Below, piece after piece: positions 1 through 5,585 of a DNA stretch of 8,785 bases. Source of the stretch: Coriobacteriales bacterium (GTDB lineage: Bacteria > Actinomycetota > Coriobacteriia > Coriobacteriales > UBA8131); the NCBI GenBank assembly GCA_031276475.1, contig JAISMZ010000277.1, forward strand, positions 1-8,785. The letters are read 5' to 3'. The position numbers and the translations under genes are program-made. The notes below the pieces were generated by a model, which ran no database searches, was not told the origin of the DNA, and was given only the letters and a program-made list of their open reading frames with translations. Position 1 is the first letter of the stretch, and each line of letters begins with the position of its first letter.

Positions 1-477
1 AGCTGCCGGCGCGCTTTGGAGATAAACGTTGACGACACGGCCGCGGCCGCCACGCTGCTTGAGACGCAGCTGGGCACGCGCGACTACAAGATAGTCGGTG
101 CTAACTCGCTGCGGCTCTACAGCCACCTTGAGCAGCCCGCCGCCGTTGTTCAGACGCTGGTCGCTGGCGGCGTGGCCGTCAGTGGGCTTGGCGAGGTGGG
201 CGACTCGCTGGAGGATTTCTACCGCTGCCTGATTGAAGAAGAGGGCGGCGACGGGGGCGGCTCCGGGGGCGGGGGCGACGGGGGCGGTACCGGCAGCGGG
301 GGCGACGGGGGCGGCGGCGGTGCCAGCAGCAGCTCCGGGGGCGAGGGCAGCAACGGCTCCGGCGGCAGCTCCGGGGATGCCGCCGGCAGCTCCAGCGGCG
401 GCTCCGGCGGCGATACTCCACTGCCGGGAAAGACGCCGAGCGACCGTGGCCTGCCCAACAATGAAAGGACAAGGTGA
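1..477 (+). CDS. ABC transporter ATP-binding protein, 3' part only (BcrA/LanF-like), low-complexity tail
   Basis: The reading frame is open from base 1, so the start and the whole nucleotide-binding core lie left of the window. What remains aligns closely with the C-terminal domain of the ATPase at 5586-6785. Shared landmarks are CRR-LE at the window edge, QLG-RD, LRLYSHL and EVGDSLEDFY. This is the accessory domain after the ATPase core in bacitracin/lantibiotic-type exporters; it is cytoplasmic and would power the permease that follows. After LIEEEGG (about residue 83 of the visible part) comes a tail of about 75 residues, almost all Gly, Ser, Asp and Ala. It is partly built from a 27-bp DNA repeat and has no counterpart in typical family members. 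The stop at 475-477 overlaps a GTG of the permease gene, so the two are translationally coupled. Function rests on the paralogue, since no Walker motif is visible here. Confidence 0.85.
   Translation, partial: SCRRALEINVDDTAAAATLLETQLGTRDYKIVGANSLRLYSHLEQPAAVVQTLVAGGVAVSGLGEVGDSLEDFYRCLIEEEGGDGGGSGGGGDGGGTGSGGDGGGGGASSSSGGEGSNGSGGSSGDAAGSSSGGSGGDTPLPGKTPSDRGLPNNERTR
247..314 (+). repeat. Tandem 27-bp G-rich repeat in ATPase tail
   Basis: The 14-mer GGCGACGGGGGCGG occurs at 247-260, 274-287 and 301-314, exactly 27 bp apart. It encodes a 9-residue Gly/Asp/Ser-rich repeat. The period is a multiple of three, so gain or loss of units keeps the frame. This points to replication slippage or unequal recombination as the origin of the tail. 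Confidence 0.85.
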
Positions 478-482
478 CCGTG

Positions 483-1397
483 ATGCTTAACTGCTTTCGT
501 GCCGATGCCTATCGACTGCTTCATGGCAAGGCGCTCTTTATATCGCTCGTGGTATTCCTGGCAATGATAGTCGGCCAGCTCCTGGCGGGAGACGCGGGCA
601 CGGTGGGCGTTCAGATGAGCGCCGCGGAGGTCTCGGAGGCTCCTGGCGGCGCGGGGGCGCTGGCGGGGATCCTGGCGGCGATGGGGCAGTTTCAGACCAT
701 GGTTCTTTTTGCCCTCGCCCTGATCTACGCGATTGCGGCAGCGGACTTCAGCTCCGGGGCCGTGCAGAACAGCATTGCCGCGGGAATGCCGCGCAGCAGG
801 CTCTACCTCTCCAAGCTGATCACCAGCTTTGTGTTCATCGAGCTGTTCTATCTGGCCTCGCTTCTGGTGGGCGCCCTGATCGGCAGCATCGAGAGTGCTC
901 TGGGAGTCGGCAGCGCGGGTGCAGTGGCGGGCGCAGGCGTGAGTGCTGCGGACGTAGCGGGCGGCGCGGCGGCGGGCGCGGCGGACGTAGCGGGCGCGGG
1001 CGCAGGCGCGGCGGACGTAGCGGGCGCGGCGACAGCAGACGGCGCAGCCAGCCCCACCATCGCCTCACTGCTCTGCGCATTCGGCGCTCAAAGCCTGATA
1101 GCGCTGGCAATCGCGGCCACCGGCGTCGCCATAACCTTCATAAGCCGCAAAGGCGCCGTGCTGAACACCGCCTATCTGGTAGTCTTCATCGGCGGAAACA
1201 TCCTGCTCTCCGCCCTCCAACACCTCACGCACACCCATCTTGCACATTACGACTTCGTCGTGAACTCCATAGTCGCCTTGAATATCTACCAATTGCCCGC
1301 CGCGGACGCGCTGCGCGTGATCGCCATCCCCATCGCCTACCTGACGCTCAGCACGCTGCTCGGCCTGTCCCTGTTTCGCAAGGCCGAGGTAAAATAG
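483..1397 (+). CDS. ABC-2 type permease subunit, copy 1
   Basis: An integral membrane protein of about 304 residues, the membrane partner of the ATPase just upstream. It starts with the family-like MLNCFRADAYRLLHGKAL and shows about six hydrophobic segments: near the N-terminus, around QTMVLFALALIYAIAA, around FVFIELFYLASLLVGALIG, and three in the C-terminal third. It ends FRKAEVK, like its paralogue at 6791-7630 (FHRAEIK). I chose ATG 483 because both paralogues align from there and both have an AGG(TGA) sequence 6-8 bases before it. GTG 474, overlapping the ATPase stop, would add three residues. Between the third and fourth hydrophobic segments is a loop of about 55 residues, nearly all Ala, Gly, Val and Asp (bases about 900-1055), much longer than the paralogue's loop and made of DNA repeats. 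Export or immunity against membrane-active peptides is inferred from the family; the substrate is unknown. Confidence 0.88.
   Translation: MLNCFRADAYRLLHGKALFISLVVFLAMIVGQLLAGDAGTVGVQMSAAEVSEAPGGAGALAGILAAMGQFQTMVLFALALIYAIAAADFSSGAVQNSIAAGMPRSRLYLSKLITSFVFIELFYLASLLVGALIGSIESALGVGSAGAVAGAGVSAADVAGGAAAGAADVAGAGAGAADVAGAATADGAASPTIASLLCAFGAQSLIALAIAATGVAITFISRKGAVLNTAYLVVFIGGNILLSALQHLTHTHLAHYDFVVNSIVALNIYQLPAADALRVIAIPIAYLTLSTLLGLSLFRKAEVK
948..1026 (+). repeat. Short tandem repeat expanding a permease loop
   Basis: The 16-mer GCGGACGTAGCGGGCG occurs at 948-963, 981-996 and 1011-1026, with spacings of 33 and 30 bp, both multiples of three. It encodes AADVAG-type repeats in the hydrophilic loop between membrane segments. 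The paralogous permease lacks it and has a shorter loop built of different (SIAS-type) repeats. Confidence 0.85.
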
Positions 1398-1484
1398 GGT
1401 AGAATCCCTCTGTGTCACGCAGACGCGCCTTCGTGTCGCGCGCCCGCCCGGCCAAAGACCAAAAACGAAAGGCGATCGCCCCCT

Positions 1485-2573
1485 GTGGCCCTGTTTATCA
1501 TCATATTCTGCGTGACTCTGGCGGCGGCCATTGCCTATGCCTTCAGCCTGCAAAGAGATGTGGAGAATATAACGGCGCAACTCAAACGCCTCCAGCATGG
1601 TCCGCAGGCAAATATCCGGCTGACGACACGGACCTTCAACCGAAGGATTACCGAGCTTGAGCTGGCGATTGAGGGCCTGCGCGAACAGCAGCGGCGCGAG
1701 ACGCTTGAGAACCGCCGGGCCGAAGTGGCGCTGCGCCAGGCGCTGACCAACATCTCCCATGACCTGCGCACGCCGCTGACCAGCGCCCGCGGCTATCTGC
1801 AACTGGCGCAATCCCCCGATCTGAGCGCAGGGCAGCGCGATGAGTACCTGCGCACCACCGCCAAGCGCCTCGACGCGCTAACCGCGCTGATCGAGGCGCT
1901 CTTTGAGTTCACGCAGATCGCCGAGGGCCGCGAGCTCAACCTTGAGCGCCTTGACGTTGCCGCCGTTTTACGCGAGGTGCTGGCATCGCGCTATGCGGAG
2001 CTGCAACAGGCCGGACTTGTTGTTGAGGCCCTGATCCCCGAGACACCGCTCTGGGTCGTCGCCGACGCCGCAGCTCTGGAACGCATCTTTACCAACCTCG
2101 TTACCAACGCTGCCCTGCACGGCGAGCAGCGCCTGACCGTGCGTCTGAAAAGCGACACCGGCAGCGTCACCTTTGCAAACCCGCTGCCTGCCGCCAGCGC
2201 GGCAAAGCTTGACGTCGCACACCTCTTTGACCGCTTCTACACCGCCGACGCCTCGCGCAACCAGCAAAGCGCAGGGCTCGGGCTGGCGATCGTCAAGATC
2301 CTTGCGGAGCGCATGGAGATCCGGGTCTCGGCGACGCTTGAGGCAGACGGCGCGCGCGGCGCGGGCAGTGCAGGCGCCGCGCGCGGCGCTGGCGACGGAG
2401 ACGGGGGCGCGGGCAGCGCGGAAGGTGCGAGCAGCCTTGCAAGCGTACCCGGCGACACTGGAGCGGGTGACTGGAACGACAAGGGCGGTGCCAGCACCGC
2501 AAACACCCCCGCCCCCACAAAAACCGCCCTGTTAGAGATACGGCTCGACTTCGAGGCGGCAGCGATCGCCTGA
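1485..2573 (+). CDS. Membrane sensor histidine kinase, LanK/intramembrane-sensing type
   Basis: A 362-residue kinase. One hydrophobic segment (about residues 2-21) with almost no extracellular part is followed by a coiled-coil-like helix (22-85). The H-box ISHDLRTPLT has the phosphoacceptor His92, the N-box reads FTNLVTNAALHG (N204, N208), the F-box is LFDRFYTADASR (248-258), and the G2 box is GLGLAIVK (264-271). No DxGxG (G1) motif is visible. Known kinases beside lantibiotic transporters show the same pattern, so it need not mean inactivity. Between the two last strands (VSATLE and LLEIRLDF) about 60 Gly/Ala/Ser-rich residues are inserted (bases about 2349-2525). GTG 1485 is the only sensible start before the membrane segment; AAAGG at 1468-1472 is a distant RBS. 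The gene follows the permease by 87 bp and probably shares its transcript. A cognate response regulator is not in the window. Confidence 0.9.
   Translation: MALFIIIFCVTLAAAIAYAFSLQRDVENITAQLKRLQHGPQANIRLTTRTFNRRITELELAIEGLREQQRRETLENRRAEVALRQALTNISHDLRTPLTSARGYLQLAQSPDLSAGQRDEYLRTTAKRLDALTALIEALFEFTQIAEGRELNLERLDVAAVLREVLASRYAELQQAGLVVEALIPETPLWVVADAAALERIFTNLVTNAALHGEQRLTVRLKSDTGSVTFANPLPAASAAKLDVAHLFDRFYTADASRNQQSAGLGLAIVKILAERMEIRVSATLEADGARGAGSAGAARGAGDGDGGAGSAEGASSLASVPGDTGAGDWNDKGGASTANTPAPTKTALLEIRLDFEAAAIA
2349..2525 (+). repeat. Low-complexity GC-rich insert within the kinase gene
   Basis: This segment encodes about 60 residues dominated by Gly, Ala, Ser and Asp inside the kinase ATP-binding domain. 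It includes a perfect 16-base palindrome, GCGCCGCGCGCGGCGC, at 2374-2389, and several GCGGGCAG-like units. The conserved residues of the kinase resume directly after it (TALLEIRLDF). Confidence 0.75.
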
Positions 2574-2770
2574 GTTTATAGGGTATATCACAGATTGTCG
2601 CATTGCATTACAAAGTATCTGAACTGATTTCCACCTGGCGAACTTGTTTCGCTGGAAGGTAGCGTAGTATATCACGAGCTCGTTTCCCCGGTTCGTTCTC
2701 CCATTCCCGCCACTGTGCTACCCAAGATGGGATAAAATCGGTACATCACAAACTGACAGGAGGTTTTATT
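2574..2770. promoter_or_regulatory. Regulatory intergenic region before the WYL gene with repeated GTAYATCAC motif
   Basis: There is no gene here. GTATATCAC occurs at 2583-2591 and 2667-2675, and GTACATCAC at 2741-2749. The first and third share a longer match (13 of 16 bases starting at the G before). A fourth, GTACATCAA, lies at 5237-5245 before the second ABC operon. All point the same way. They could be binding sites for the WYL regulator encoded next door (autoregulation) or parts of promoters. TAAAAT at 2733-2738 resembles a -10 box, but I see no -35 box at the right distance. AGGAGG at 2758-2763 is the RBS of the WYL gene. Confidence 0.45.
2727..2748 (+). repeat. 22-bp direct repeat, copy 1
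   Basis: Twenty-two bases beginning ATGGGATAAAATCGG are identical to 5223-5244. This copy ends 22 bases before the WYL start codon. The flanking bases are only weakly similar between copies. It contains one GTACATCA motif. Confidence 0.85.
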
Positions 2771-3871
2771 ATGCCAGCCGCCCCCACACCCACCGCCGCC
2801 CCCACACCCGTCTCGCCACCTACCGTCCGCGCCGGTAGTATACCGCCCAAGAAGATGCTGGTGCTGAACATCCTCAATCTGCTGTACCGGCACACCGACC
2901 AGGATCACCGACTCACCCAGCAGCAGATCGTTGAGCTGTTGGCCAGCGAATACCAGATGAAGGCCGAGCGCAAGTCCATCAAGCGCAACCTAGACGAGTT
3001 GACAGCGGCTGGTTACGGCATCGAGCACACAACCAGCACCCGCCATAACAAAAATGGTGAACTGGAAGACATCGCCACCGACTGGTATTTCAACCACGAC
3101 TTTGACGACAGCGAGTTGCGATTACTGATAGACAGCCTGCTCTTCTCCCGTCAGATCCCCACAAGCCAATGCCGGCAGCTGATCAACAAGCTGAAGCAGC
3201 TTTCAAGCCGCTACTTTGAGGCCCACGTCAAGCACGTCCAGAGCCTACCGGAGATAAAATCACCCAACAACCAGCTGTTTTACACCGTCAGCGTCTTGGA
3301 CGAAGCGATCGAGAAGGGCCGGCGTGTGATCTTTAACTACGGCAGCTTTACCACCTCGGGCAAGCTTTTGGCACGCCAAGACTCCCAGGGGCAGCCGCGC
3401 GTCTATCGTATCGACCCCTACCAACTGGTTGCCACCAACGGCCGCTACTACCTGATCTGCCGCCTGGATCCCCACGACACTCTGTCCTATTACCGCGTGG
3501 ATCGGATCCTGAACATCGAGCTCTGCGACGAGCCGGTCAAGGCGCTGCGCGAGCTGCCGGGACTGGACAGCGGCCTCGATCTACCCCAGCATATGGCCGA
3601 GCACATCTATATGTTCTCCGGCTCAGCCGTACGCACGCGCCTTAGAGTAAAACGCACGGCCCTCTCCCACATCTTTGACTGGTTTGGCAACGGCGTGCGC
3701 TTTGAGAACGAAGGTGAAGACAGCGTCGAGGTGGTGCTGCGCGCAAACGAGCAGGCCATGCGTTACTGGGCGCTGCAATTCTACGAGCACGTAGAGGTGC
3801 TGGAACCGCCCAGCCTGCGCAAGTCCCTCCAAGCCGCTGGCAGAGAAATCGCCAGGCGCTATAAGGGCTAA
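2771..3871 (+). CDS. WYL-domain transcriptional regulator
   Basis: A 366-residue cytoplasmic DNA-binding regulator. Residues 1-26 are Pro/Ala-rich and probably disordered. A winged helix-turn-helix follows (about 27-90, LTQQQIVELLASEYQMKAERKSIKRNLDEL), then a linker with W-Y-F-N (105-108). The WYL domain covers about 172-250 and includes RVIFNY, RIDPYQLVATNGRYYL and YYRVDRI; the name-giving W-Y-L is Y-Y-L here (226-228). A WCX-type C-terminal domain runs from about 285 to 366. WYL domains in known regulators bind nucleic acid or nucleotide-like ligands and often control defence, DNA-damage or mobile-element genes. The start is fixed by AGGAGG seven bases before ATG 2771. Upstream sits the GTAYATCAC cluster, suggesting autoregulation. 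The gene stands alone on its strand, and its stop overlaps the end of gene remnants on the other strand. Which genes it controls is not shown by the sequence; the shared 22-bp motif makes the second ABC operon a candidate. Confidence 0.9.
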   Translation: MPAAPTPTAAPTPVSPPTVRAGSIPPKKMLVLNILNLLYRHTDQDHRLTQQQIVELLASEYQMKAERKSIKRNLDELTAAGYGIEHTTSTRHNKNGELEDIATDWYFNHDFDDSELRLLIDSLLFSRQIPTSQCRQLINKLKQLSSRYFEAHVKHVQSLPEIKSPNNQLFYTVSVLDEAIEKGRRVIFNYGSFTTSGKLLARQDSQGQPRVYRIDPYQLVATNGRYYLICRLDPHDTLSYYRVDRILNIELCDEPVKALRELPGLDSGLDLPQHMAEHIYMFSGSAVRTRLRVKRTALSHIFDWFGNGVRFENEGEDSVEVVLRANEQAMRYWALQFYEHVEVLEPPSLRKSLQAAGREIARRYKG

Positions 3872-4101
3872 AGGAGATAGCCGGTTCGCCGCCAGCCATC
3901 GGAGTCGCCAACCTCAACACCCAGCTCAGCAAAGAACTTGATATCCTCCTTGTGGAGAAAGGCAATCAGTTTAACGAGATTGGGGAAACTGTCATTCCAA
4001 TCGTAAACCTACATCAGTTCACATACGGCTTTGCAGTGTTTATATACAGCCTGGCTTTTGCCAGCAGCATTTGGCTTTCTTGCGCATCTTTGCAGGTGCA
4101 T
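3868..4101 (-). pseudogene. Possible gene remnant with an in-frame stop
   Basis: On the minus strand one frame runs from ATG at 4101 (MHLQRCARKPNAAG...) to a TAG at 4009-4011. It continues in the same frame as a further 46 codons (VYDWNDSFPNLVKLIAFLHK...GWRRTGYLL) to a TAG at 3868-3870. The second part has the residue mix and amphipathic pattern of a real protein C-terminus. It has no start codon of its own, so it may be the tail of a gene broken by a nonsense mutation or deletion. I do not recognise the family. It lies downstream of fic on the same strand but in another frame. It could also be non-coding. Confidence 0.3.
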
Positions 4102-4138
4102 GGCGGTGCTTTCAGGAATGATTTGGGGAGATGCCTGT

Positions 4139-4960
4139 TTATCTCAGTTCCTCAAAATTAGTCGCCGTCTCAATCAGAGAAATCCTTGCCTCGATCTCGC
4201 TTCTAGCCAAACTGGCCACAAGCGTGAGGCACTTGTCCGAGTCATTCTCGATCTGCCATTCTTCAAGCGCCTCGATATAGCCACTGGTTTTATCGTGCCT
4301 GATGGCGACCGGAGGATACCCGGCTTGCATCAGCATGTAGTTCAAGATGTTTCTGCCAGTGCGCCCGTTACCGTCCGCAAAGGGGTGGATGCCCTCAAAC
4401 AAGACATGAAAAATGCTGGCTTTAAGTAACGGATGGATATCTGAATCATTGTGTGCGAACACAAGGTCGGGCATCAGCGTGTAGAGTTTATGTGCGGCAA
4501 CGGGAACAGTCTGTGAGCCTTTGATATAGACCTGGGTCGTTCGATAGATGCCTCTCAGGCGCAAATCGATGTCGAGGGCCGTGCGCTCGTGTATCTCCTT
4601 TATCAGCTCTTCGCTTAGCCTGTGGCCCTCGCCGAGCATCTTTCGCGCGTACATAAAGCCGTCAAAGACGCCTTTGGCCGCATAGATTTCTTGCGCGGTC
4701 GCGTTCTTTACCAGCTCGCCGTCCAACGCCGCTGCCGTATCGGCCAACGAGAGCGTTGATCCTTCTATCGCATTTGAATGGTAGGTCATCCTTACCAGGA
4801 AAGCTTCGTCATAGCTTTTGAGCCCCGCCTGTATCCCTGCATCGGAAGTCAACGGGCTGAGACTGTCCAAGTGTCTTTTCAAGTCGTCAATTTCACGTAA
4901 AGCGGAGATGACCGCTGGGCTAAAGGAGCTGTGGTAGGTTTGGTAGATTCTATCTTTCAT
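4139..4960 (-). CDS. Fic-domain protein adenylyltransferase, class II (N-terminal inhibitory motif)
   Basis: A Fic enzyme of 273 residues (277 from the alternative ATG at 4972). Fic proteins transfer AMP from ATP to a Ser, Thr or Tyr hydroxyl of target proteins. The catalytic motif HPFADGNGRTGR is complete (His192 from the chosen start). Upstream, SNAIEG (about residues 62-67) matches the S/T-x-x-x-E-G/N inhibitory motif, placed N-terminally, so the protein probably restrains itself and needs no separate antitoxin. The N-terminal helical part is Fic_N-like. The C-terminal winged helix of many 350-380-residue relatives is absent. I prefer ATG 4960: AAAGGA lies 11 bases before it, but directly against ATG 4972. 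The gene is visibly less GC-rich than its neighbours, lies on the opposite strand to the WYL and ABC genes, and has an AT-rich upstream region. Recent acquisition is plausible. The target is unknown. Confidence 0.92.
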   Translation of the reverse strand: MKDRIYQTYHSSFSPAVISALREIDDLKRHLDSLSPLTSDAGIQAGLKSYDEAFLVRMTYHSNAIEGSTLSLADTAAALDGELVKNATAQEIYAAKGVFDGFMYARKMLGEGHRLSEELIKEIHERTALDIDLRLRGIYRTTQVYIKGSQTVPVAAHKLYTLMPDLVFAHNDSDIHPLLKASIFHVLFEGIHPFADGNGRTGRNILNYMLMQAGYPPVAIRHDKTSGYIEALEEWQIENDSDKCLTLVASLARSEIEARISLIETATNFEELR

Positions 4961-5039
4961 AGTTGGCAACATCCTTTTGCCGATGGCTACTCGTTCCAGC
5001 GGCTTCTGTGCTGTTATTTATTGTACTCATTAATGCCAT
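4950..5039 (-). CDS. Possible 29-residue upstream ORF overlapping the fic start
   Basis: On the minus strand ATG 5039 opens a frame (MALMSTINNSTEAAG...VANYER) whose TAG at 4950-4952 overlaps the first codons of fic. Overlap of this kind can couple translation. AAAGAGA before the ATG is a poor RBS. There is no recognised homology, and it does not resemble known Fic antitoxins such as VbhA. It could be a leader peptide or chance. Confidence 0.2.
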   Translation of the reverse strand: MALMSTINNSTEAAGTSSHRQKDVANYER

Positions 5040-5222
5040 TCTCTTTGCTTCTTTTCTATTCCCGTATATAGCCTGATCGCATTATGTCTCCTCATTGTAA
5101 TGCTTCCAGCCTATTAAAGCCCTCCTCATCCCTAAATTGTAATTATACGATGATGGTTTTCTCTTTCTCCCTCCTCGCAACTCTCCCTTTCTTTACACAT
5201 TACCGCTATCTTTACACACAGC
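4961..5222. other. AT-rich, strand-biased intergenic region upstream of fic
   Basis: The region is pyrimidine-rich on the plus strand, strongest at about 5157-5192 (runs of C and T with few purines), so the fic-sense strand is purine-rich. On the minus strand TATAAT at 5142-5147 is a perfect -10 hexamer, but no convincing -35 lies 16-18 bases further up. If it is used, fic would have a leader of about 170 bases. Apart from the doubtful small ORF at 4950-5039, no coding region is visible. The composition differs sharply from the GC-rich genes on either side. Confidence 0.45.
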
Positions 5223-5244
5223 ATGGGATAAAATCGGTACATCA
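5223..5244 (+). repeat. 22-bp direct repeat, copy 2
   Basis: This is identical to 2727-2748 and in the same orientation, about 340 bases before the second ABC operon. It contains GTACATCA. Two TTTACA hexamers precede it (5192-5197 and 5211-5216), but the spacing to TAAAAT (5229-5234) does not fit a standard sigma-70 promoter. Confidence 0.85.
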
Positions 5245-5585
5245 ATAACCGCTGATGGGAAATAGGGGCCAGAAGAGCGTCATCTGGTGGCTCTGTCCGG
5301 ATTGTCTGATGCGCTGTCAGGCGTGCACAATTTAGCATTTTTTCTGAGATTATCAAACATTACGCCCGCCGCAAAAGCCGCCCAGTCGTAGGAATCGCCG
5401 CCAAACCGTCACCAGATGAGGCGGCGTCTGTTTTTTCCGACCACTTTTGAGATACGCTTAGTACGCGGCGGACACGGGGGGTGTACCGTGGCCTTCTTAC
5501 TACAACAGGGACGCCCACCAGGGAGGTAATGATTAACCGATGCCTCTTGACAAGGCTGTCCGAGCGAATGAAAGGAGGACGTCAG
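5245..5585 (+). promoter_or_regulatory. Long leader region of the second ABC operon
   Basis: About 340 bases without a credible gene. TTGTCT (5302-5307), 18 bases, then CACAAT (5326-5331) is a weak promoter candidate. Downstream, the GC blocks CGCCCGCCGC (5363-5372), GCCGCC (5377-5382) and CGCCGCC (5396-5402) can each pair with GGCGGCG (5420-5426) or GCGGCGG (5465-5471), so alternative folds are possible. AAAGGAGG at 5571-5578 is the RBS of the ATPase gene. A second RBS-like GGGAGG at 5521-5526 precedes in-frame ATG 5529 too closely to be preferred. Confidence 0.35.
5396..5436 (+). terminator. Hairpin plus T-run in the leader of the ABC operon
   Basis: CGCCGCC (5396-5402) pairs perfectly with GGCGGCG (5420-5426) around a 17-base loop. 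TCTG and then six T residues (5431-5436) follow. This resembles a rho-independent terminator on the plus strand. It sits about 150 bases before the ATPase start and has no plus-strand gene just upstream, so an attenuator is a reasonable reading. The four-base gap between stem and T-run weakens it. Confidence 0.45.

Noticed and set aside
219..524. Proline-rich minus-strand frame opposite the Gly-rich tail
   Set aside because: The complement of Gly codons reads as Pro; no independent coding evidence.
1065..1811. Open frame of 248 residues antisense to the permease and kinase
   Set aside because: It crosses two real genes, has no family features and skewed composition.
2727..2748. Sigma-70 promoter within the 22-bp repeat
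   Set aside because: TAAAAT is a fair -10, but no -35 box lies 15-19 bases upstream in either copy.
2583..2749. CRISPR-like array
   Set aside because: Repeat units are only about 9 bases with unequal spacing over 70 bases; no cas genes.
2672..5356. Two minus-strand frames both containing MYRFYP, looking like a repeated small protein
   Set aside because: The shared residues are the translation of the 22-bp repeat; the rest of the two frames is unrelated.
5481..5585. N-terminal extension of the second ATPase from GTG 5481 or ATG 5529
   Set aside because: The extension is unlike the family, and a strong RBS sits before ATG 5586.
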